From assembly GCF_041381155.1 (NCBI RefSeq), contig NC_091137.1, positions 16,735,765 to 16,799,764 on the forward strand: a stretch of 64,000 nucleotides of DNA, in the 5' to 3' direction. The notes under the pieces were generated by a model, which was not told where the DNA came from, made no database searches, and saw nothing but the letters and a program-made list of their open reading frames with translations. Source of the DNA: Argopecten irradians. Lineage: Eukaryota > Mollusca > Bivalvia > Pectinida > Pectinidae. Positions 35,607 to 48,400 of the stretch are shown here, piece by piece; the first letter of the stretch is position 1; every line of letters starts with the position of its first letter. A program made the translations under genes and the position numbers.

Positions 35607-36080
35607 TAGGGATTCCTTCCCCTGTCACCTCTAAATCAATCTTCTAACAATTAACGTCTCGGGTGATTCTGTATGATAGCGGAATCGGTCTTTGCCAAAT
35701 AATCATATATTGTATACAACCAAATATATTATTGTTCCTGACTAACAGTATGGAATATCGTTTCACTTCATATTTCTATACCCTTGTGTCTTAACAAGTA
35801 TGACAAGAGAGCTACTGGGTTTTTCTTCGTTTTGAAAGGGAAAAAAAACTACGTATGGTTTGGGTCATTTTGGTACAAAAGCCTATTAGTATCACTTTGA
35901 AAAATTAAATGAAATACTTTTCTCGTTAAACGCGATCATTATCTCGTTGAAACGCAATAAAATTTCTCGTTTTAATGTGTTAGTTATCTAGTTTAATCGC
36001 GTTAATTATCTCGTTTAACGCGTTAATTATCTCGATCTCGTTTTAAAGAGATAACTAACACGTTAAAACGGGATACTTAA

Positions 36081-36643
36081 AGGGACAATTCAGTCTAAGA
36101 GAACAAATTTGTATATATATCAGATAAAACAACTTCTAATGGAAATTAGATCAGTCGGTTTTACTGTGATATGCCTGAAACGCCTATGGTGGTGACACGT
36201 GTGTGAAATATTTAAACTTGCTCGCTGTCCGCCATTACACACTGTGGTCGAACTTCTTGTATGCCGAACCCTGTCCCTTGCTCGTAAAGTAATGCAACTT
36301 ATGGCTAGAACTGCTCAAATCGCTCTGACAGTAGTGTGTTTACCTTATTAGGTGAATTGTCTTGCCTAAAAATCATTTTATCACCTTCTGAGTGGTTATG
36401 TAGTTCATTTGTTTAACGTGCGTGACTTTGGCTCGGGTATGGGTACAGAGTTAATATTGTACCTGCTTAATCGTATTGATCAACGATTTGATATTTCAAC
36501 GATATTAATTAAAATACTTAACAATGTTGTGGAATTTGTCAATGTTTTACGTTATATGTTTCATAAGAAATGTAGAACAATACATTTATGCTATAGTTTG
36601 CTTATTGGTTATGTAAAAGAATTTGCCTGAGTGAATTGTCTCT
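36081..36643. mobile_element. TTAA-flanked MITE, second family
   Basis: Ends AGGGACAATTCA and TGAATTGTCTCT are inverted and flanked by TTAA at 36077-36080 and 36644-36647. About 563 bp with no coding capacity. Only one copy is in the window. Confidence 0.7.
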
Positions 36644-36647
36644 TTAA

Positions 36648-36945
36648 AGATGCTCCACCGCCGACAGAGCATACATGATATTCATCATTTGAACAATAAT
36701 TAGTGTTTAATCATGTATACATAAGTCTAATTAACAAAAATAATATAAAATAATTTATTTTACCTTTGGGTCATGCGCAATCAGTACTTCATTCCATATA
36801 GGATATAGTGCCACGGAATATTTTCGGGATTTCAACGGTGATAATGGTATAAAGTAAGTAACTTTTGTTACTGAAGAAAAATACTAAATCGTCTGCTGCT
36901 GTTTTTGATAGTGAAAAAATACCATTTGTCAGCGGTGGAGCATCT
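36648..36945 (+). mobile_element. TTAA-type MITE, copy 2
   Basis: Same family as 135-478: AGATGCTCCACCGCCGACAG ... GTCAGCGGTGGAGCATCT. TTAA is on both sides (36644-36647 and 36946-36949), and the left TTAA is shared with the neighbouring MITE. It carries an internal deletion relative to copy 1. Confidence 0.8.
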
Positions 36946-37035
36946 TTAACGTGTAACGAAATAAATATCACGTTTTAACGAGAAACTTGTTTCATTATTC
37001 AATGTGACACTAACAGGCTTTCGTGTATTTTTGGC

Positions 37036-39593
37036 TCCCAAAGTTCATTGAATGTGTTATTTAGTTGTTTTTGCGATACACGTATTTAGTTCACCCCTGA
37101 TTTAATTGTAATGGAACATTTCTAATTTTTGCACCTTTAGTTGTCATGCTTACCATCCGAGATACATGTATACATAAATTCAGCGAAGTTTAAAAGAAAA
37201 ATTGTCATTTTTGGCGTTTTGATAGCTTTTGTCTAAGAAATTATAGAGCCCAATTTCGAATTGATATTTACCGATAATATTTAGAAGCTAGAAATAGTAT
37301 GTGATCAATAGTGATATTCTTATCGAGGGTCACACAATTTGATAAAACCGAGGCTTGATCCCAAGGTATAATGTCCGTATCCTTCATATTTAGTAAAATA
37401 CCCCGTCATTTTGAAATAATATTATATGTATATAGTAATATGTTCTAAGAACGCTGCGATTGTAGGTCATTTCTCCATAAGTGAACCTCAAGTTTTACCG
37501 AGTACTAATCCTTTTGTTGATTGCTTAGATAGTTGTGATGAGAGATAACCAAGTTCTACACTCGTAGGTTAAAGTTTAATCAGTAATGCTAAGTTTGCAT
37601 TTTCCCATAAATATGTGTTTCAGTGCGCATTTATATATGGAACACAAAATGCATAGGAACTTGCAGCTTTATGTGATTAAACAATTAATAAGGCATGCAT
37701 TCATACCGTTATAAGTTCAATGAAGATATTTATTATTTTATTACTTGTTTATGAGCATGTGAAGTAAATTCACGTATTATGAATATCTTTAATATATTTA
37801 TTGTATTTTAACACAGAATTAGATAATCGAAAAAGGTTGTCGTAGGAACAACTCTGGTGTTTACTTCAAAAGTGATGGTGTGAGAATGGAAATTATTATT
37901 TATCATTGTGTGTTCCTATAGATATTTCTGTTATGTAACTTCATGTATGAAATGTTTGAATCATCAAATAATATACTTTGTACCCACTCAGAGAGTCATT
38001 TAGACTTGTATGAAGTATATGGTACATGTATATAAAATAAGTTGTTATTGACTTTGTTTATATGTTATTGTTAGTGTCTTGTATCACTGAATAAAAACAT
38101 TTTATTCCTGTAACCAGGCTTTTGTTATCAACTTACCTGTATTTGTCTTACTATATGTCTCTATCAAACCCAAGCCAATTTAGGACACCAGTGAGCGAGG
38201 CCTAATCTATTGTTTTGACCAGTGTGACGCCAACCTGAATGGCTCTATTAATTGTTTCGTTACTTAACCAAAAACGGCAGACCATTGCCTACTGATTGAT
38301 ACGTGATCCCCTTTTTGACCTTTATAACGATATATTTACCTTTTCACTTCGCTCCGCCTCAACGAAACTAGTATACTCCGATCACTTCATTTCCCACTGA
38401 CTGGCGTGAGAATACATTTTGACATTGTTTACATTTTGACGTTGTTTTATGCCGCTTCAGCTTTGCATGAACTTTCTGCGATGTGGCCTATCGTTGTACT
38501 TTAAGAAACACAGACAGAAATGCTTGACAAAGATAAGATAAGAAATTGTCTGTAGCATATTATTATACAGATATTTTACATGTGTTTCGATGAAACACTG
38601 ACTTAGGCTCAAGGCCCGGAAAAATACTGAGCATACAATTATATAGGCTAACGAAGGCAGTGAGGTTCACCAATCATCGCAAGTAGACATGATCGAACGC
38701 AAATAGTTACGATAATGTGTACTCTAGTTTAGAAGCGATAGATTCCATGAAAATACGCTCAAATAGCAAACAGTCTGATTTCAGTGACATTAAACCTAAC
38801 GAAACGATTCTGTGAATGTCAAAAACCACGGTATTGGAGGGTCGTTAGAAACTGCCAACATTTCAAATAAATGTTTCTCTACATAATTTATACAGAATTT
38901 TGATCCCAAAACTCCAGCGAAGTTCTCAGATTTCAAGAATAACACGGAAGTCTTCTAGTGATTTCGACTAAATCCTACATTTTAACACGTTTTAGTGAGC
39001 CCCGGAAGGATTTTGTTATTGGACTGCATCGCATACCATGGACACAGGGGTTGGATTTAACAACAGGTTTAGTTAATAAACATTCAAATGTCAGGTACAA
39101 ATAATTACCAGACGAAAATACAGCATTTAGTTTAATTATATTTAGATACCAACTGTTCAGCATTTTCACCACAATCGTCATTTTCTTTAAATCCGGACCA
39201 CTGCTAATTCCAGCAACCGGATTACACATTGACTGCACTGCTAGTACTGCGCAGCAATTTTTGTATTAAATCAACATAATAATGTTTGTATGAGAAGATT
39301 TAAGCCATTAATTCTTGTACGTAAAAACAATATTTCAAAATCGTTGCTTTTACTCGTAACAACGCACAAAGAATGAAGTTATTTCCGGAACTACATTTTG
39401 TGTGATGAGAACATTTGACTAGCGGCAGTTCCGTAGCTGTACATACATGTACGATTACTTGTACAATGTTGCAAATTTGTATATATCTTATATCGAATAT
39501 AAATAATTTGATTTTTTTTGAACAGCGGGATTTTTAAAGTGGTTAACGTAAATATAAGGATTGATTATCAATTTTGTTTCTTACATTACATGA
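37036..39593. other. Gene-free stretch downstream of ENPP6-like gene
   Basis: No coding signal or array. An AATAAA with a downstream T-rich stretch at 38090-38095 could end a long 3' UTR. Short open frames (for example 38975-39238 minus) are unsupported. Confidence 0.35.
38090..38095 (+). promoter_or_regulatory. Possible polyadenylation signal
   Basis: AATAAA followed by a T-rich stretch about 2.5 kb after the ENPP6-like stop codon. Assignment to that gene is speculative because a transposon cluster intervenes. Confidence 0.2.
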
Positions 39594-39595
39594 TT

Positions 39596-39670
39596 AAGAA
39601 AGTTAATCTCGTGCCAATGGTATATGAACTGCCTCGCAGTTCACTTTATTTTCACGAGATTAACTTTCTT
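39596..39670. repeat. Hairpin with perfect 18-bp arms
   Basis: AAGAAAGTTAATCTCGTG at 39596-39613 and its exact complement at 39653-39670, with a 39-bp loop. The right half continues into the dispersed repeat also found at 28065. Confidence 0.75.
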
Positions 39671-39712
39671 CATCAGTCAATGCAAGCAACACAAATGACA
39701 ACCAATCCCTAA
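39636..39712 (+). repeat. Dispersed repeat (GCAGTTCACTTTATTT), copy b
   Basis: Matches 28065-28130. Here it contains the right arm of the 18-bp hairpin, which the other copy has lost or never had. Confidence 0.6.
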
Positions 39713-41284
39713 TACTTGGTGATTACACGAGGAAGTGATCATATGTTTGATGTTGGAAAAGGCTACTTCATTCTCAGGAAGAAATCTATTGCAGTGGTCA
39801 TGAATCGTAAGATGGTATATTGGCAAATAGAAATGATCGTTACATGATCACCAATGTCCAATACCCCCGCATCACAACTGTATTACGAAACGCAACCTGC
39901 TGTAGACACCAATTGCAAGGTGAGAAATGAATAGAGGTCATGCATAGTGGTACACAATGCAGCAGTCATCCTAGCTAAAGGGCACCTGCACCACAAGGAG
40001 TATATATCGTAGCAGTCACTCATTCCAGATAGTTATAACGCTCATATATTGGAATACGCAACTGCAATGCCCATGTTCATGAATCGACATAATAATAGTA
40101 CTAAATTATGGAATCAGTCAATTTACATTTAATTAAGTCAATGTTTACATTTGCTTCGTATTTACCGTTGACACAATCTACTAACACATTTCCTTATTCT
40201 TATTCTTAACTGGATCAAATTCAGCTCGATACAATAATGTACTATTTACACGTTTTGATATTTTGATACAAGCGGACATGGATTGTATGCTTTAATAATG
40301 TAGACATTTCGTACATTTATACTTGATATTCATAAATCTGTTTTTGTATTTAGCTAGCTGTCCCATTAAGTTATATTATAACGTGTACAACAGAATTGCC
40401 AAGTTATACCGCTGTGATCACTTAACAAACACCAACGTTATCATAACTGAACTAAGGGCGTATGATATGCACTGACGTTAGCAATTTAGCTATTTATAGC
40501 ACGTTTGTTACCACACAAATAATCAACTTCAACAAGGAAGTTTAATACCTTATGTTCACTCTAACCTGGCCGGTACAGAGATAACACTGATGGTAAGTCG
40601 TGTTTATAATGTTCGCTTGTTTAAATCATACATATAACACATAACAAACAACACATCATCCTACACACCCAAACACGTAATGTCTGAGTTAGATAATCCC
40701 ATTTTGTGATTTGGTCGCTTTGTCAGAGAGAAAGACAACTCTATACATCGACCCCTGATGTTAGGTTTTGTTTGTATATATATATAATGTGTCACATTAC
40801 TGGGATACTCATATCTCCGATACAACATGAAAGCAGTGCACTACACTGTAGAAGTCTTTATAAAGGGACATTAAAATGCGTCATAATTTCTAATATTGAT
40901 ATATACTCATAGTAAATTAACAGAGACCTAAATATTCAAAACAAAAGCTCTTTATTGATTAAATGTTTATAATGACGCCGGGTACTTTTTCTATCAGGGT
41001 CCTTCCTACACGATACGCAGCCTTGAGAGAGTGTATGTTTACAAATCCATTGCGGACGTTTGTTGTCGACAATAGGGCGTTTGGTACTTAAGTAGTTTGT
41101 TTCTTCATATATAACACATATGGAACCATGTCGTATTATCATTAAATTGCACTGTGAATGAGTCAAATCGATTACTTGAGCATTATTTCTTTGTCAAACA
41201 TATTGGTTATATTGACGCAGATGATTAGAACATTTTACACAATATTGTTACATTTTCAGACATCATACTTCATATGATCATAAT
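39713..41284. other. No gene seen; upstream of ankyrin/protease gene
   Basis: AT-rich spacer expected to contain the promoter of the gene starting at 41285. No clear core promoter was recognised, and short open frames at 40706-40912 and 40936-41166 (minus) are unsupported. Confidence 0.35.
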
Positions 41285-42440
41285 ATGGATCCAAGTCGAA
41301 AGCCAAAATCGCACAAAAAACGACATTGTAAAGCTAAATCAAAGGATGTAAAACAAAAACGAAACAGCTCCTCTTCGAACATCATAGATAATGAGAGCTA
41401 CCAACGCAAACTGGATGAATACAAAGAGCAAAAAAACGGATTATGGCCTCAAACAAAAAAAATAGTCATCTATGCTACAAAGCATAATAAGCACAAGGAC
41501 CTAAAATACCTTCACCGTTTAGGAAAGTTAAAAGATCATTTGAATACTATTCTAAGATATGCACTACTGCACCAACATGAAAATCTGGGAATTTGGGCTC
41601 TTAACAAGGGAGCGAATTTGATACATATATTTGGCCAATTTCCGTTACTGCATTTTGCATCTAGCAAAGGTTATTTGCAGTTCACCCTTGCACTTCTGAA
41701 ACAAAGTTCGGCAGATGAGATTATCAATGCTAAAAACGCAGATCGTGAAACAGCTCTTCATATAGCATTGAGAAATGGAAACCCCGAAATTTGTAGACTA
41801 CTCTTACAATTGGGTGCCAAAACTGATCTCCCCGATCGATATGGATTGCAACCTTTGCATCGCGCAGTCCAAATAGAAAATAGTGGTAAAATGATTGATC
41901 TTCTACTGGAGTTTAACGCCGACATAAATGCTGTTGACAAATACGAAAAATGTCCTCTTGAATATGCATTCGGGAGATCTTTCAACAAACAGACAGTTGT
42001 TTGTCATCTTATAGAAAGAGGAGCAAACGTCGGAATAAAGTTTGTATCAAATGGACCATTTCGCGGTAAGAACGCCGTCCAGGTTAGTCACATGCTTGGG
42101 ATGACAAAATCACTTCTGCGTGCTGTGCGGAGCAGGAATTCAAAAGCCAATAAACATGATTTATCAGTTATTGACTGTGTTGATTCAACAGGAGATATCG
42201 GAGCACTTGTCGATATCTTACAGGAAAACGGCGATATATCGTCTTTGTGTGCTTTAGACACCTGTGATACAATCAAGCGATTGCTCAGCTATGTGAGGGT
42301 AACTGGCAGTCATCGCCTTCATCAATGTCTGAAAGAGAGGGGTCTCTTAGTTGCGAGCACTCCGTCGAATGAACTTGAGCGGGCCAGTACCCAAGTAGAA
42401 TGTTCCACTGGCAATGATATATCAACGAATGGTGTCGAAG
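41285..42440 (+). CDS. Ankyrin/protease gene exon 1
   Basis: 385 codons plus one base. Basic N-terminus, helical region and the first ankyrin block, then a degenerate repeat region (~230-350). It ends at GAAG|GTAAGT. The first ATG of the open frame was used. Confidence 0.85.
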
Positions 42441-45400
42441 GTAAGTGCGTTCTATATCCAGTGATATCTCGTGTTAATCACTTAGTAACTGACTGAATAT
42501 GAAGACACACTGTGTATTGACGATTTCTTATATTTTGTTCTCTACCAAAGCTTTCAATTATGCCATAATTGACACGTTTTGTTGCATATGTTTAGATATC
42601 TCTGCTTCATCGAGTGACCATATGCAGATTATCCATTTCGAAGAAGTAGATGATGACCAGTTTCTTCTGTCAAGAGGAAAGGTAAGCCTATGCTACATTT
42701 AAGGTTGTGTTTAACTGTTAACCACCATTGTTTCATCCATCTACTGGAGACATTGGGGCATTCCAAAAACAAAATCTGAACCCAAAGCTAAAGATTCAAA
42801 GGCAAAATGTGAATAAAGGCAACGGTGCAACTAACGAGAATTACGAATTATCATGTTTACAGGAAAATGTGCCACGTAACAGTAAACAATACATAATTAG
42901 CAGATAACATTTGTAAGATTGCATGGTCATTTACACGAAACACTGAATTACACACACAAATGTGAAACGACAAAGCATAAATGAAACTCATCATTTGAAC
43001 AATAATTGGTGTTTAATTTATATACAATATATGTTTAATTAACACATACAATGATTTATCTTGCCTTTGGTGCATGACCAATCAGTACTCCATCAGTACT
43101 CCATTCTATATTAAACAGTGCCACGAAATTTTTTGGGGACCCAAATAATTATTTTTGATATATTTAATTTAAAGCAAAATTAGAAGCTCAAACTTTTTGA
43201 TGGTGGTAATGGTGTAAAGTAAGACACTTTTGTAAATACTAATTCGTCTGCTCGTTTTTATTGAGAAAAATATATTTGTCAGCGGTGGAGCATCTCTTGA
43301 TTTTTAGATGATAGGATTGAAGGATTTAATTGATATTTGATTTAATGGTATCTCATAATGTAACAGAGTTTGTAATTTAATTTGGGGTCAGAAGTTCATA
43401 CGATCATACCTTATGATGTAGCACAACCCGGGATCGACTTTGAGTTTAACGGGTCAATTACAAAGATTAATGTTAGATAATAGATTAATTAATAGTATTT
43501 TTCCCAAGTTAAAACGGCCCTAGTGCAATAATTGCGTCAGAACGGCCCTAGTTATAAATAGCCATAGTAGTTAGATACTTTTAAAGACATATATACTTAG
43601 TATATTGTCCATTTACTTGAAGTTTATCTAAAAGATGAATCTAAAGAAGGTAATTTGATGAAATTGATCAGCCAAGGTATATATATATAATGTATAAGAT
43701 AATGATTACATATATTATTATACATAAACATATACATATTGATTATTACACTTATACCAAGTGTATAAATGGTAAAATATATCTAAATTTTATAAAACTT
43801 TGCACATGTATTGAAAATAAATGTATAATTATATATTTATTACCTTTTTCACATAATTTTAATTTGAAAGTTGTGAAACGATTGATTTCATTGTGTTAAA
43901 ATGCATAGATACGGCATAGATACGGATAAGTAATTAAGACTAATTTTCCACAAAATTCGAAATCATAGCAATATTAACAAATAAAGTATGAAGACCAGTT
44001 AAATAAGTCTTTTAACCGGATAAACTTCAACAAAATATGTGAACTTCCTATCGCGATGATCATAAGGTCAAAGTTCAGCACGCGCGTGAAGTACCAGCTC
44101 GAGGTCGAATGTGATATTGATTTTCCAATTACTGCACAGGTTACTTTCATATTTGCATATGACGTCTTACAACTTCAGGTTTATCACGCGAATATGTTCT
44201 ACGCGTGCACGCTCAGAGAAATCATACCCTCACCGGAATTGCAGATATCTCTGTCCGATGGGGTAGAAGTCTGTGTAATAACGCGATGCTTCAGCCTTAC
44301 TCAGACAGCCTGTTTATCAAGTTTTCATAAAAAAACTTTTTCAGAAAGAACACCTGATGAAGTCAAAAGAAAATGTTGTAGTCGTTTCGTCGTCAAAAAA
44401 CGAACGTTGTGTTCAGAAAGTGATAGCACTTGCAGCTCAACACATGATACACGAAGCTCGTGGCATCATTGAAGATTGGCCAATACAATTCATGCATCTG
44501 TACACAAACACATTCCTGACAGAAACGTCACTAGAGGCCAAAACCGCCTATAATCTTAATTTCAAACAACATTTCAAAGTGGAGATGACCTCACCTTACG
44601 GTAAGTAACAGTTAGTATGCACATATAGGGTTTTATAATTGTATATATTCCACTGAGAGGATAAACAGAATAAATATGGAAAAAAATCTAAATCACATGT
44701 CATATCGATAAGTTCAGAACTAATATCTGACCTCTCGTTTAAGCCCTGATATTGACTCCTCGCACTGTTTTGACATGTGACATAGATATTTCCATATATA
44801 TTATGTTTATCGTCCTAATGGAATATAATGAATGAAATTCCAAAACCAGTTAAAAAGGGCATATAACTTTTTATGAATATTGTTTCTCTTTTTTATTTAC
44901 CATTTTTTAAAATTGTCAGTATTTGGAAAGTAAAGCATATAGCAAATGTGTTAATTGATCAGGCGATTAATGAAATTATATAATATGTCAATTTAAATGA
45001 ACAGACGGGGATTCGCTCCATCATTACATTCTTCAACAACAAGTCAGTGAGTTGACTAAAACTCTAGACAGCTGTGATGTAAACACCAAGGATGGAGCTG
45101 GATGGACGCCATTAAACCTTGCTATTCTCATGGGAGACAAAGAAATGGTGGAGATATTGCTTGACAGAGGAGCTACTCCAACGTCCGACGTGGCAAAATG
45201 TCTTCCAGCATTTGTTTGTGGAAACTGGGATGAAAATCTGCACATAGAAATATCCTCGTTTATTCTTGCAACTCGGTTTAATCTTGAAGCCATCGTTCAG
45301 ATGTTGGTTGAAAGTTACCCATGGCATCTCGCTATCGACTCCTGTATTAAGCTTTCATATGGAATGTCGGTGGAAAGGACATTGCTTGAAGCAGTCTGTA

Positions 45401-48400
45401 AGGAAGCCGAAAGAAAGTATCAAAGTATCGGATCTAGGTTTCAGCCTACGTACACAGCCCGTGTAGGGAAACCGATTCAGAGAGTTTGTCTGGGATTTTC
45501 TGAACATGTGTGTGGTATAGAAGATAACGGACACATCAGTGGTGTACAGGTCGACATTATCAATAAGGAGATTTCTCCTGAAACTGTTTGGAGAGAAGAC
45601 ACCGAAATGACAGAAGATGAGAGAACTCTTTCAAAAGAAATCATTCATCATTGGGCAGATTATCTTTGGGATCATTATTCCAATCTAAATGCTATCTCTG
45701 CTGGAAGTATTGCCAGAATTAGTCATCCTGATATGACACCAACGGGGCACATCATTTTACATTGTTCACACAAAGGCTTTATTCCACTTGAAAGTATGCC
45801 TTTTCCACCTGAATTAATGTGTCAAAATAGAACCATGCCTGTGGCTGTTCTGGAGGGAGAATTTAGACTTGGCCCTATTGATCATTCTTCGGGTTCGCGA
45901 TGCAAAAAGAATCCTACAGATGAAAACACAGAAACACAGAGAGAACCAGTCACGGGAGATGCAGTGGGGACATCGAATACATCAGTGGGGAAGGATTTAG
46001 ACACAGATGGAGCAGGTGCATCAGTGGGCGATGAAACGGAACATAACTTGCCCGAGACGAGTGATCGAACAGCTAACGTCACGATAGCAGTAGGTAGACG
46101 ATACCCGATGGCAACAAAAGAACATGTTCCTTTGAAAGTAGGAATGCATTTATGCAAATCCGAGGGTGCAAATGACTATCCTGATGAGGGCACACTAGGA
46201 ATTTTTGTTGACATGGATGAAGATAAAACGGGATTCGTAACATGTGCTCATCTATTCTATAAGGACGATATTCGTACAGGGAGGAATCAGATATATTTCC
46301 CAAATTCACATGGAAGACACGGAGCTGCCGTCATTGCCCCGCTGGATCACTTTGAAGAAGAAGTTATACGGAAGATAGAACCAATGGAGGTAGATGATGA
46401 ACCTGTGGCTGAAGTTGATATTAATATAGCAAACAAGTTAGTTAACTTATTTTATTTATAACGTACCTGTTCTCGATTTTTATAAACATCTACGTGATAA
46501 ATCTCCACTAAAATATGCGCTATATCTACTGTATAACAAATATTGCATCAATTTGATCAAATTGACTCGGTATTAATACATTTTTTTATCGCTATCTGTT
46601 TTCTACGCTTAACATTTTACACTGGAATCTTAATTGATTTTAGGCCCCGAAACAGTCAAAGGTTATAATGTTGTCCGTGATATAAAGAGATTCATAACAT
46701 TGTGTCTTATTTTACATAGTATCTACTGGGAGTGTGGAACACTAGTTCGAGCCGTATTGGATTCAACATTGGAAACTGGTATTGATGCAGCTCTTATAGA
46801 GATCGATCCATCAAGAGTGCCGAAAGATGGAGCCTTTGATAACATCAAAAACACCCATCTCCGAAATGCAGGTAAAATATATGCTTCCTGAATTCTATAT
46901 GAGATATGTTCCCACAGTTATTTTCCAGTAATTACAGTTAATGGCTGGCGTGCGTCTCCTTGAAACCACTGTGTCAATGGAATAAGTGGCCTAAGTAGTT
47001 TGAATACTTTTTGAGTTCAACATACTGTTCTGTAAGGGCGTTTTTAACTTAATTAATGTTTTGACCTACGTACAGTAAGATAATTGAGGAAATTATTAAA
47101 TAATGCATTGAAAAGAATATACAAACAAGTATATTACAATCATCGACATTTTATAGATAATTATATTTTAAATCGCTTTCGAATTTAAAACGCATTCTCA
47201 TCGTTATTAGCATAACTTGCAATATAAATAGTTTGGAATTTATTTCTGTTTGAGTTACTTCTCTTACCCCCGTGTGTAATTAATACTAAGGTACTGTTCA
47301 TCTTATAAGCAAACATGAAATACGTGCAGCTCGATTTTTACTTTACAACGGATTTGAGGATAGAAGTCGTGGCTGAAATATATATGAATGATTATCCCGG
47401 CGGTAAAAACAGAGTGGTTGAACGAGTCGCAGAGTTTGGTAGACACATATGCAATATTTATATGGCCAATAGTACGCTGCCACTAGTGAATCCTACTTTT
47501 GGCGGCGTTAAAGTCCCGTTATGTTTTTTTGGGGAAAAATATCGGCATAAAATACCAAACTTTGCTCAATGACAGACATTTATCCTTATGAAAATATCCG
47601 GTAATGAAAAATGCCCAACGCTTCCATGTATTTCAAAAACAATAGAAAAACTCTCGTAACAGATGGAGTATTCCGACTCATTGCTACAGAGTATAAACAG
47701 AGCTAAACATATCGAGTTCGCATTCACAGCCAGAAAAAGTGGAATTTCCCAAACAGACGTCACGATTACATGACAGATTCCGAAATTAGCCTAAAACTCA
47801 CTGAATACGAGTAAAATAACACAACAGTCTATCGTGTACACTGTCTACACTTGGACTTAGCACGACCATCAAACCGCCAGTCAATATTAATCTGTATACT
47901 GTATCAGAAACAATTAAAATAATGTGTTGAGGCTTTTTAAAAATTTATATCATTATTTACTTGCCTGATTTTCGGTCTATTTAAGCTTATTAGCTTTAAG
48001 GCTACCATTAATTCTCCAATTTTGAATTACATGTCTGGGTTGCGCATGTTGAAATTATTAACAATACATCCTTAGAAATAGTCATTTTACAGATATGAAG
48101 TGTACAATGTATACAAGTACATGTTAAATTATTAAACATTGTCACTTCTGATTAACAAACTTAAATTTTGTGTAACATCATTTTGAAGCACTGGGTACTT
48201 CATTCGTAGCTCCAGTTGTAATATCTTATTGTATGTCTTGTATTGCACTTACTATACTATTAACTTTGGTGAATAAGCGTCAGTATTTATCGTCAATACG
48301 AGTCTCTAATCTTTGAAGAGGTAAATTCGTGCCGTGTATATTGTATATTTCATATTCGAAATAAACATACTGTATATGGTAATTAATAAATACTTTTGTA

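Larger units (their letters stand above)
35866..37035. mobile_element. Inverted-repeat element split by two nested MITEs
   Basis: Left arm 35866-36076 and right arm 36950-37035 are inverted copies. AAAGCCTATTAGTATCAC ... CTTTTCTCGTT on the left pairs with AACGAGAAACTTG ... GTGACACTAACAGGCTTT on the right. The interior is rich in CTCGTTTTAACGCGTTAA motifs. Removing the two TTAA MITEs (36081-36643 and 36648-36945) would restore an element of about 300 bp. Outer limits are approximate. Confidence 0.7.

Noticed and set aside
41758..42276. Minus-strand open frames inside ankyrin/protease exon 1
   Set aside because: Shadows of the plus-strand coding frame.
46644..46719. Alternative 5' extension of ankyrin/protease exon 5 (acceptor at 46643)
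   Set aside because: It needs a phase-1 donor in exon 4, whereas the best nearby donor is phase 2 and fits the T-rich acceptor before 46720. Not excluded.
47315..47572. 86-codon open frame with slightly raised GC
   Set aside because: Phase and position do not fit the ankyrin/protease gene, no family was recognised, and no continuation was found. It could be a decayed retrocopy.
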